From contig JAWWNJ010000045.1 in assembly GCA_037176885.1 (NCBI GenBank), positions 62,001 to 126,000 of the forward strand: a stretch of 64,000 nucleotides of DNA, in the 5' to 3' direction. Within the stretch, counting starts at the first letter, position 1. Every line of letters begins with the position of its first letter. Below are positions 32,106-42,004 of this stretch, in pieces. The position numbers and the translations under genes were made by a program. The notes below the pieces were generated by a model. The model was given only the letters and a program-made list of their open reading frames with translations, did no database searches and was not told where the DNA came from. This stretch comes from Favolaschia claudopus. Lineage: Eukaryota > Basidiomycota > Agaricomycetes > Agaricales > Mycenaceae.

Positions 32106-33410
32106 ATGAAGCGATATTTTACTCGAAGTTCTGTCCCCGCGTCTCCGAGTCCTCTCCTCAGTACATCCGATAGCACTCGAAGCTCTGTCCCCGCGTCTCC
32201 GGGACCTCTCCTCAGTACATCCGATAGCTCTTCTTCTTCTCCTCCTGTCAACAAGAGGGTCCGCGCCGTCCACGCTGACGATCCCCTCTCCGAAGAACAG
32301 CTCAAAAAGCTTGAAAGGGATTTTGGCCGAGAAATCAAGAGACTTGTGCAGGCTGCTAGAGAGAACAAAGGTGCGTCGTCGCGCCGTCTTGTTCGTCCAC
32401 CCTTTGTGCTATTATTGATGCTTTATCTAGTTGTTATTCCCGAATTCGATTTCATGGCCGCTGTAGCTGGAGAGCGTCAGCCCTTACCTATGGACGCGTA
32501 CAAGTGGCTCGACGGCGTTCCTCGCGTCGCATGCAGCTCAGACGGATACGCTATGGTTGTTCACGTTCCAGGCGCCCTCAAAAAAGTGTCTGCAGTGAGT
32601 AACCTTTCTTATATCTGTGCCTCTTTATTCAGTCCAATTCATGTCGTCTTACAGGACATCTTGTTGCGTCAGCTCATCGACTTTGTCCATATTGGCTTCA
32701 AGGGTAAGCTGTCTTTGGTAGCTGGCGCCGATGGCAAGACGCGAGATCAAGCAAATTCCTACCACGTCCGGAGCGGCCAGATCGCGGGTCTTTTCAAGTT
32801 GGTGCGAGCTTGGTTACCCATCGGTCATCCTGTAAGCCTCCCTTGATCTTGAACCTACTCTGTGGATACTGATTGAGCCGATCACCAGCATTCCAACCCC
32901 GTGCCGTCTCGCGATATGCTGAAGACTGGTACAGGCTTCGCTGCAAGCTTAGACCTCGTGGGCCAGTTACGCCTCGTCTCCCACCGCGTTAACTGTCTCA
33001 TCGAGGAAGTCGATCCGGTATACTTCGCACAGCTCCGAGAACTACACGAGGCTGCGAGCAAGAAACATCGTTTTTACGACATCCTGGGCACTAAAGATCC
33101 TCTTTACATGGAAGGTAGGGAGCTCATGTATAACCGTCAGACTCCCCTTCATCCCGACAACTCGGATCCCAAGACGGGTTGGGCCGTGCTAGTTGTAGTT
33201 GGTCCTTTCACTGGAGGAGATTTGATTATTCCTTGCTTGAACATGCGCTTACTTTATAATCACGGTACTATCATCCTCATCCGTGGCCGAGTTTTGCCTC
33301 ACGAGGTGGCCGCCTTCAGTAACGGACAAAGAGTTGCTATCGCTCATTTTACTCACACTACTTTTTGGAAAAAGTTTGGGATGAACCCGGTAGCTACTGT
33401 TTTTGAGTAG
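32106..33410 (+). CDS. 2OG-Fe(II) dioxygenase, TET/JBP-like, catalytic residues present
   Basis: Exons 32106-32370, 32431-32594, 32655-32831, 32889-33410; 375 aa. The first exon encodes a Ser/Pro-rich head with an 18-residue unit repeated twice (54-bp period at 32121 and 32175), a basic nuclear-signal-like patch (NKRVRAV) and a charged helix. The C-terminal domain has the full ligand set in the expected order: H290-x-D292, GPFTGGDL strand, H340 in LPHEV, and R350 in QRVAIAHFTH. This is the layout of the 2OG-Fe(II) superfamily as found in fungal TET/JBP-like proteins, which oxidise methylated bases in DNA. The substrate here is inferred, not shown. It contrasts with the ligand-less relative at 11512. 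Confidence 0.68.
32121..32228 (+). repeat. 54-bp in-frame tandem duplication
   Basis: Two copies (starts 32121 and 32175) encode the same 18-residue Ser/Pro unit (TRSSVPASP...LLSTSDS) in the disordered head of the dioxygenase gene. Confidence 0.85.
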
Positions 33411-33641
33411 AGTACGACTTGGAATTGTATGTTCAATGAAAATCCTGACGCTGTTGCTTCATGAACCGTTTGTCTGGTATTTTAAACTCGAAATGTGCAT
33501 TGGATTTAAATATTTGTTGTCTCTTGTTGCTCGAGTGTACACCTCTTGTTCTGTACTCGATTCATCTGATAAGACGTTCTTCACCTCTGTGCGTGTCTCG
33601 TCCAACCGTATATTCTATGTTCCCTCACGCCCTTTATTAGC

Positions 33642-34970
33642 ATGTCTGCAAACCATCTTAATACTAGCATCCCAGTTTCGGAAGACGTTCTGGCTTACCT
33701 TTTCGTCAGAGTTCTCGTTGACTTGTGTGGAATCGACCCTTTCGCGCATGCTCAGTTGCGCACCGTGCTGCAGCTCGTATGCCGAACTTGGCGACGTGTA
33801 ATAGTCGCTCATCCTCGGCTGTGGTACCTGATATTCATAGACGCGAATACTTCGCTCGGCGATTTGTCCTTGGATCTGCTGCGATCTGGGGCCGTCCCCC
33901 TCCACATTATCTTGGACATATCGGAGCTCGATCGAACTCGGTTCTTGCCCATGGTGTTCTTCAACAACATCGCCCACCAACTTGACGCCGCTATGGCTAG
34001 ATGCTTCCGGTTGACGGTGCAGTGCGAAGCGCTCGTACCCTACGAAGCCGTCTTTCGATGGTTGTCCAACTTCAATTCTTCTAGCGTACAACACATTACC
34101 TTTGACCTATACCCTGGCGAAGACATGACCGACGCTCATTTCACGTCCATGCCGGTTTTGCCTTTCTCTTTGCCATCGACTTTGTCGGTTGCACATTCGT
34201 TGGTCCTCTTGGGCAGGGTGATAACACCTACCAATCTTACTAAGCTCGTTCTTGATTCCGTGGGCTACGACGAAGACATCATTTACGCTTCTCAATTGTC
34301 AGACACTCTGCAAACCTGCGTGGGGTTGACCCACCTTCACCTCCTTCACCTCCGGACTGTCGACCTCCCTGCTCGCACGATCTTGGAATACCGTTCTTGC
34401 TACCTTCCTACCCTCACTCACCTACATGTGGCATGCAGCCATGTATCATGCTGCTACTTCGTCACCACTCTGGACCTGCCGGCTCTCACTTCCTTGAAGT
34501 TCGAAGGAAGCGGCGAACGACTTCAGTGTTTGGTGGGAGATGGCCGCGGGCATCGCAATCAAGGATGGGGACGCGTTCGAGTTCTGACTCTCGTCATAGA
34601 CGAGAGCCCTCACGCTGTCGCGTGCATTCTGCCTCACTTCCCGCTGCTGCGTCAGTTGGACTTGCGCTCTTACCAGACATCTGACGTGGCTGCGATGTGG
34701 AACGGCATTTATGGGTTTACGCAACACGAGCACCGTCCTTTCTGTGCTGAACTTGTCGGTATTCATCTCGGTTGTGCTTTGCGAACAGACGACGTTCGCG
34801 TTATCCTGTGCGACCGGCCGTCGGGTCACTTCGCATCTGACTGTCGGCTTACGAGTTATGTGGCTGGCCTCCCTGGTGTATTAGATGTTCGTCGGTACAC
34901 AGCGACAGCGAGCACGATCGTTGTTGACGACTGTGGGTCCCTGATTCCCGATTACCTCGATTTTGATTGA
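33642..34970 (+). CDS. F-box/LRR-like protein, single exon
   Basis: 442 aa from ATG 33642. The N-terminal F-box-like segment (VSEDVLAYLFVRVLVDL) is followed by LVCRTWRRVIVAHPRLW, the usual Cys-x-x-Trp-Arg...Pro-x-Leu-Trp signature of fungal F-box proteins. Downstream LRR-like strands include LTHLHLLHLRTV, LTHLHVACSHV and LRQLDLRSY. Unlike the 4480, 22957 and 25381 genes it has no intron before the F-box. Likely SCF adaptor. Confidence 0.75.
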   Translation: MSANHLNTSIPVSEDVLAYLFVRVLVDLCGIDPFAHAQLRTVLQLVCRTWRRVIVAHPRLWYLIFIDANTSLGDLSLDLLRSGAVPLHIILDISELDRTRFLPMVFFNNIAHQLDAAMARCFRLTVQCEALVPYEAVFRWLSNFNSSSVQHITFDLYPGEDMTDAHFTSMPVLPFSLPSTLSVAHSLVLLGRVITPTNLTKLVLDSVGYDEDIIYASQLSDTLQTCVGLTHLHLLHLRTVDLPARTILEYRSCYLPTLTHLHVACSHVSCCYFVTTLDLPALTSLKFEGSGERLQCLVGDGRGHRNQGWGRVRVLTLVIDESPHAVACILPHFPLLRQLDLRSYQTSDVAAMWNGIYGFTQHEHRPFCAELVGIHLGCALRTDDVRVILCDRPSGHFASDCRLTSYVAGLPGVLDVRRYTATASTIVVDDCGSLIPDYLDFD

Positions 34971-35143
34971 GTGAGTGTCGCCGTTCTTTTGTTGCATACT
35001 TGTCGTGCTGACAAGGATAATGTAATAGTTATTATTGACATTATGGTTCGCCAGACTGTTCGGATGGGTAGCAGCTGATATGAGAATGGTCGCAGTTGTC
35101 GTTGGTAATTAGGAAGACATGTCACACTATGTTACTGTCACTT

Positions 35144-36400
35144 TCACACTCTTTCTCTGGATCCTCCCGACGTCTTGTCCTCGTCAGCAAGTCTCAAGTC
35201 TTTGAATTTACGCCGAGTGCGACCCACATCCATATCTTCGTCCTGCTCTTCGTACCAGTTCTTGCGCTTCAACTCCACATACGGTATAGCCGGTGCATGC
35301 TCCCGTGCTTTAGCCTGCTCGGCTGCCTGCAGAAACGTGTTAGAGAACTGAACGATGTGCTCTCTAGTGCCATCTCACCTTCGAAAACGATCCGTCCTCC
35401 AAGGTAAGGGCGTTCATATGAAACACTACCTTGATTGTGTTCTCCTTCGTAGTGAATGCGATGATGCTGCATTGGGCCTCTACAAGGTCCCCGGCACGAA
35501 AATTTGCAGGAAAGCAGTCGTACAGTACCCTGACGATTTGTAAGTTTGTATTCATACAGAGAGAGAGCGATTATAGAAGTTTACGTGCTACCGTTTTCGG
35601 TCCCTCTTTTGAAATAGCGCACAACATTGTCGGAAGTGTGGATGTATCCGTGAAGTTTGTACTTGGCGAATTTCCGAAACGGGTCTACCCCTGCTCCGAA
35701 GGGTACCTCTTCGTTGATACCCTCAACGGCCTTGGTCAGATACAGACTCGAGCAGTTAAGACGAAGGTCGCCATGACCTTCACCGATGTTCCATTCAGGC
35801 GGTGTTTGTGAGCCTAGCGACCTACGAAAACAGTCGGTGACAAGTTTCGTGTTCATGATCATGTCTTCAAATGCAGTCGAACCAAGCCCCACAAGTTCTA
35901 TGCGTTGGGTGAGAGACGCCGCCTTTTTTGCGTTGAGACTAAATTAGTTGTTATCGTTTACAGTGTACCCAGCATATCACGAAGAAAAGCAACGTACTGA
36001 GATATCTCGCCAGGTACCAGATTAATTTTGGACAATATGCCTTGCACTCTGAACGTCATCTCGTGCTCGACAATTCCCGTAGGCGAAATTGCGGCCAGTT
36101 TCCAAACGCGCCGTCCACCGTTCTGTCTTCCTCCTTCATGGACAATGGTATTATCGAGCTGTTGGTAGTAAGAATATAACGTTGACCTAGACCAAGCAGA
36201 CTTGCGTTTAAATTCGCGAAATATTGGACGTCTTGTCCAGGAGGTATATTGTCTTCCTTGCTACGCGTGCGAATGATATTGTCCAGTGCTCTCTCTGCAA
36301 CGCGTTCATTGAACTATCCGATACGATACCCTGCGTGCCTACCTGCGCCGGCGCGATCGTAATGTGGGCTGAGATACATTTCGAAGACGGAAGTGATAAA
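35144..36400 (-). CDS. hypothetical multi-exon protein; 5' end unresolved
   Basis: Supported exons: about 36400-36230, 36186-35998, 35938-35585, 35529-35379, 35326-35144; stop at 35144-35146. The spliced product reads continuously, for example VARKTIYLLDK joining TLYSYYQQLD, then a GILSKINLVPGEIS segment, and near the end FPANFRAGDLVEAQCSIIAF and HMNALTLEDGSF. I associate this last pattern with a common Agaricomycete family of unknown function. No ATG exon could be fixed upstream of about 36400. The C-terminal 60 residues are charged. Confidence 0.55.
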
Positions 36401-36721
36401 GGTGAGGAGGTATTCAAAACATGTAGTGCCTTAACAAATTTCAACTCTGACTTTCTGCTGTAGGTCTCCTGCTGGTTTCTTTATGGGATAAGCATACCCG
36501 ATATTCCTAGTCGAATTTTCTTAATCACCCCGTGCATCAAACGAATGTTTCACATCTGTTCGAGGACAGGCATCATCCTTCTTTTGGACCTATCACATCC
36601 ACTTTACGACACCATAGCTACCTCGAAAACCCCCTTCCTATTTGGCTGACGAAACAGAAGCATACTTGCGTTTTATATGCTGTCACGGCGAAGCCCCACC
36701 GTCACGCTCTTCCCTTCCTGG

Positions 36722-36729
36722 ATATATAA
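36722..36729 (+). promoter_or_regulatory. TATA-like element
   Basis: TATATAAT about 30 bp upstream of ATG 36757. Position and sequence suit a core promoter element, though the distance to the ATG is short if it sets a start site for the long multi-exon gene. Confidence 0.35.
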
Positions 36730-36756
36730 TACGCACCCGATTTACCCGTTCTACGG

Positions 36757-39700
36757 ATGTCTTTCAAGTGGCCTTCTTCTTTTTTCCGTCCCGAACAGAA
36801 CGCTCTTCTTGCATCTACAAAAACGCCTCTCGATCCTATAGACCGGTCTGTTGTCTCTTTATTTCGCGTGCTTTTATGCATGACTTATTTTTCCAATATC
36901 TCTGTTTTAGCGGATATTCGCCTTCTTCCTTTATTGACGACATTGCCATCGAATCTCAGTCCGTGCATAAATATCAGCGTTCGTTGTTACTAATCTTTCT
37001 ACTCAGAGACGAAGGCGATCCGAACCAAGACGAAGGCGACACTAGTTCTCTAGACGGGGCCGTTTTAAGCGAGCAGGAGTCCGATATCGCGTTCATCAAC
37101 GATTCTTCCGACCTGTCCGTCTACGACACCAGTGAAGACGAGTCTAAAATGTTAGTTCCTGCCTTGTTTCGAATCCCCTACAACTGATGTGCCTGTATCT
37201 GCAGGCCTGATAATTCTATTCTCGACGAAAGCGAATTGTATGTCTGATTTCTTCAATCTCTCCAACATCTCCTTATTCGTGAGCAGGTCCGATCTACCTG
37301 TCGAGGTCGTTGAACGATCACCCAGCAAGAAGAAAAATTCAAAACCTTTGAATTCAAGCTCGGACGACGTTACTATCGTTCCTACTCCTACTAAGCGTAA
37401 GGCTACTCGTCGCCGGCAAGTTTTTCTTTTATGCTGCCTTCTCAACTGTCTGGAGCTTTATACAGAACTCGTGCTGTGCACGACATGGATACGGATGAAG
37501 AGTGAGTGCCTCGTCCAACAGCTTCACTTGCTACGAAGTGTTAACTCTCTCGTGTTGTATCAGAAACGAGACGATCGTGAAGGGAGACAGGTAACCTTCT
37601 TTACATGCGACCGGCCTTTTGACTCATCATCGTGTTTAGCATGTTTTCGAAAGGTAGCAGTGTTAAAGCGAGGTGCCTCTCTTTTAGTCTTTTAATGTGT
37701 CGTGTAATACTCATTCTTGTGCTCTTAGTACTCGGCCTCCGCCTGTATCGACTCGGTAAGACCTCTAGTAACTCTTTCCATCCTTCTGATCTCCTTTAAT
37801 ATTTCAGCAAAACGAGTCGGTCGAGTTCATCCACTTTGTCTGCTACCTCTACTCGGGGCCCGGACCCAGTTGGACAAGAAAATGCGGGCAAAGAAGATGT
37901 CGTGGCGGACAATATCTCGTGAGTGTTCTTGCTTATGTCTATGCCAACAATACTAAGTTAGAAATAGTCCCTCCATCGTCAATACCAATGGCGCGTCTGG
38001 AACGACCACCGGTCCACCGTTAGTCTGTCTCGATTGTTTTTTCATATCCCGTGCTCATTCAAATCTCAGTACCGACATAGTCCCTCCTGGTTCTACTGTC
38101 TCTGTTAACGGTGCTAGTTCGCCATCACAGTCCATTGAACAGCCCCCGCCCAGGTTAGTATATCTCCTTGCGACAATACGTTTCTGAACTCGACCTGTTT
38201 GCTAGTGCTGCGGGTTTTAGACTGGAAATGCAAAAGTTGAGGACTTATCGTCTCGTGTCCTATCCGCTTAAATTTTGTAGTTATGTGCGGGACCTCATGA
38301 AGGACCAGATGCAAGATGTTACCCGGTCCATCCTTGGTGCTGTCCTGCCGGCTATACGCGAGGAGATGGCTGTTAACAAGCCATCTGTGGCTGCGTCGAC
38401 CGACCTGGTATGCAGTTTGTTACTGTAAACATTTTCTTGATCATTGACCATAACTTTCGTTGTAGGTACCTGCCACTCCTAAGACTCCCGAGCCGGTATG
38501 CTGTTATCGACTCGCGCGTTTCCTAGTTTCTTAACATTGTCTTTCGTTGTAGGTACCTGCCACTGTTAATAATCAGTCCCCGAATACGGTATTGGATGTT
38601 TCGGTGTGTATCTTCCTATTTCGTGGCATGCTTCTCCTGACACGTGGAAATAGGTACAAGCTCCTTTCACGCCTGTGAGGACGCGAGACAGTGTCGCGGG
38701 AAGCGTTGTCGTTGCTCGGACTCAACCTCCGTCCGAGTATCCGCGTCCCACACAATCAGCTACGGCACGTCTATGTCCTCTCGTTTTCGTGTTTTTTTTG
38801 ACGATACAGTAGCTACCTGCCGAACACGTTGGTGATACTTTACTCCCGGCTTTTCAATCACCGACTCCCCAACAGTCTATGTACGATTATCACTCCCATT
38901 CGCCTCGCATATTGCTTCTGATTAATATTGTATTAGGTTTCTGTCGTTGACCCGTCCCGGGGGCTCTCAGGCCATCGAAGGCAGTTTTGGCCTGGGGCAA
39001 TCCACCATTTCACCGCATGACGCTGCCAAGTCTGTTTTTCCTTTGATATCTCTTCTCTTGGTGTATTTACGTCGTTTGCAGACGTCTGGACTTCAAACAT
39101 GTTGGTTCTCTAGGATCCGGAGACGAAGTCGCGCGTGTCTCTGACGCAAGCACGCTCAATACTTCGAGCGTAGACGAAGCAGGACCACAAGCTCCTATTA
39201 ACAGTTCTAATGTTGATGATCAAACCAGGTAACGCCCTCTTACTTGCTCGATAAATCGGCTGACGCTCTTCTGTTAGATACAATTTGGAACGACTGTTTG
39301 CCGCTAGTGGAAAACGTAAGCAAGTGGATGATACGAGTGTCTCCGATCCCAGGTGCGTATAACTGTACTCTGTTCTATGTGTCAGATTAGTTCAATCTGT
39401 GTCAGTAGCGCGACTTCGTCTCAAGCCGTCGAAAACGACGACAACGGACCTTCGTCGAAGAAGCCCAAGGTTTTAGACGACTTGACTTGGCACCACGTGA
39501 ATTAGTACGTCCTTCCTATGTTGCGGTCTTGGTTTTAACTGTGTCCGGCTACAGCACGCCTCCTCTTCAATGCGAGGTAGCCGACGAGGAGCTGCAAGAT
39601 CCTGCCATAAAACATCTCTTTGATAATTTGGCCGCCTTACCGTATGCCGTCGCTTCTGCCAAACTTGGTGCTCCTGTCTCATCTTATTCCAGGGGGGACA

Positions 39701-40710
39701 AGTCTGTGATCGCGTCGTATACTCCACCCTCTGAGTCGAACGACACTCGTCGAGGCGGTCGTGTGAGTTTCTCTCAATGGGCCTCCAATTTGAAGCAGTT
39801 CGCTGTCATGTACGTTTGTTCTCGAGTGGGTGATGATTTAAGCTTACCTCTTTTCAAGTACTTTGATCAACGCTATCTCTTTCGTGCAGAGTGGTCGCTT
39901 CATAAACGGTTCTCGCGTCTCTCCTGCCGTGGTGACCATGCGGCCAGTCAATGCGCGTGCCGACAGTCCGGTAAACTCTTATCGGGTTTGCGTCGGAAAC
40001 GTGGGAGCTGTATGTGTTTCGGTGGGAATGTGCACTCAGAGCGGTATTACGCGCGCGTCGTCTGTGGCTGGAAATCGATACAGGAAGTCTCTTAACATCG
40101 TTCTCCACAATCAAGATTGGGAACGTCTTGAGGCTTGGACGTGCGTCTGTTTTAACGAAGACGTCTTGTATTGCCAGATGACTGGCAAATCCCTGGTACT
40201 CACTACGCGCATGAGTTCGGGAGACGAAACGAAAGAAGGCATGTAACGCGATCCGTCCGTGAGCGGTGCACTGACAATCTTACCTCTAGCCGCTGCGTCT
40301 AGTCGAGGTGCAAACCAGTCCATGTTCAAGTGGGTGGAATCCCCAAAGAAAGTCACCTCTCCAAAGAAAGCCGCACCGGCGTCTACCTTTACTAATGTGG
40401 CCATGACACTGGGCCCGAACGATAACAGTGAGCGGCGCATTGTACGCGACTTCATCTATTCTAACGATGTTGGCAAGTTCCGGTATACGACGCAAGAGAC
40501 CGTGAATTCGATTTCGTAGAGGGACTTGCTAATTTAGAGCAAAATCTCCCTGCATGGAAAGGAGGTGAGGTGCCTGTGGGCGCTTTCATCGTAGCGGGGT
40601 ACTCGATGCACTCTTATATGGGCAAGGCCCAAGGAGTCGAGTCCAAGGTTTTGCACGTCAGTAACAATTTGCTGTGGGTTATAGTTTGTGGTGTTCCCTT
40701 GTCCCAGTAA
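36757..40710 (+). CDS. large many-exon protein of an expanded Agaricomycete family
   Basis: Probably more than 15 short exons. Firm ones include 36757-36845, 36911-36958, exons around 37007-37142, 37197-37415 and 37840-37919, and the end at 40710. The first half is a disordered Ser/Thr/Asp-rich region with basic patches (SPSKKKN, KRKATRR). The second half holds folded segments: a Cys/Val-rich stretch around 39890-40240, then SMFKWVESPKK, and a last exon starting IPVYDARD and ending MHSYMGKAQG...NNLLWVIVCGVP. The VYDAR and C-terminal Tyr-Met-Gly-Lys segments match a hypothetical family I recognise from mushrooms. One intron (37416-37465) has a GC donor (GCAAGT). Middle exon borders are not all resolved. 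Confidence 0.6.
38454..38570 (+). repeat. duplicated intron-exon boundary, 87-bp period
   Basis: CTTTCGTTGTAGGTACCTGC occurs at 38454 and again at 38541. Each copy spans an intron 3' end plus the first codons of a short exon (Val-Pro-Ala-Thr). This looks like a tandem exon duplication inside the 36757-40710 gene. Confidence 0.65.
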
Positions 40711-40863
40711 TCACTTCGTCGGTCGTACATGCAGTCGAAAATTGCTACCTAATACCACTTGCGTTGCTCTTATCTGCCTTGACATTGTATCAACGTGAAA
40801 TTATAACTTTTACAGAAAGCAGTACGACAGCAGCAAACGACTAATGGTCCATGCGATGTTTTC

Positions 40864-41779
40864 TCAGCCCACTTCGATCCGCGTCCCATCTGAGCGATAT
40901 AGGGCTTGTACCTCAGCACGAATAGAGCGAAGGAAATCTCGACGCTCTTCCTCGTCACAGCGTTGCCATAAATATATAATTCGTTCCGTCCTCGCAGCGC
41001 TATGATTTTCTCTATCGGCTACTGGTACTTGGAAGGTGGGGTAATATGTTTGAGCGTGAACGTGAGTGGGGTCTACATCATCCGTATTAACGCAGGGCGG
41101 ACGTTCTAAAACAGCGTGCGTACCATTACGAGCGTTTACTACGATGGTTGACGCGACTCCTAATTCAATTCGATTTCGAGGCGGTTTGGCTTCAAGGTCG
41201 ATAAATACGAGACATCACGATTAGCACAATTGATAGCTCACTGTAAGGAATAGATTCACGCAACTTGCGAGACGCCCATTTCCTGTAAATCTTGCAGTCC
41301 GCTTGTTCCTTCTTTGCGTACACGCTCATGAATTCGTCCATGGTGGGAAAGAAGTTGTTCTTAGTATACTCGAATATAAATTTCGTCTTCCTGTCGCATC
41401 CCATTTTGCTGTCTCGACAAGGAAGGCATGTTAACTGATCGTCTTCGAGGACACAAGCCTTCCACGTTCGACCTCGTTGACATCTTGAGCAACTCTGAGT
41501 CAGAGACCCTCGACGTTAATCGCGACAGTATAGCGTTCGCGATAGACGACACACCTCTGTATTGAAAGTGTTCCACTCCCTAGATTCTTTGCTGCCAACC
41601 CATTCCCCTACGTCGTTTCTGGTGCGTGTAGTCAACTGCGACACCCTGCACCAAAACGCTTCTAAGAAAGTCTGGGAGTCGTCCACCGGCTGTAGCAGAG
41701 TATCGGGATTTGGTGGCGGGTCGATGTAGCAGCAGCTGTCTTGACATAACACGGGTCCCGAACGTCGCTGACCCGGCAT
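40864..41779 (-). CDS. cysteine-cluster hypothetical protein, four exons
   Basis: Exons 41779-41753, 41689-41555, 41494-41242, 41189-40864; 246 aa, all phases consistent. Splicing exon 2 to exon 3 creates a compact six-cysteine array, C-x2-C-x8-C-x8-C-x2-C-x6-C (starting CSRCQRGRTWKAC), likely to bind zinc. It differs in spacing from the classical fungal Zn2Cys6 transcription-factor cluster. An aromatic/charged segment follows (FFPTMDEFMSVYAKKE) and a C-terminal helix-rich region. No catalytic motif seen. DNA or RNA binding is a reasonable guess only. It ends 226 bp before the Helitron ORF, on the opposite strand. Confidence 0.6.
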
Positions 41780-42004
41780 TGACCAGGAGATGTGCTACAG
41801 TAGTCTTAGGAGACAATAAAGAGGAGGAGGGTGAAACGAATCAAGATGTGACATAGAGCATCGGAGTTCGTGCCGATTATGCACAAATAAGTACAAACGA
41901 GCAGGCATAGCTTTCTTCTCTTACTTTACTCACCACTGCGAATTGTAAGTCAGTTTAATCCGTTCGCATAACTTTGCCGACACTTACTAGCGAAACAGGC
42001 CGCA

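Noticed and set aside
41780..42004. Helitron 5' terminus
   Set aside because: I looked for a TC start in an A|T context, but nothing can be told from background without sister copies.
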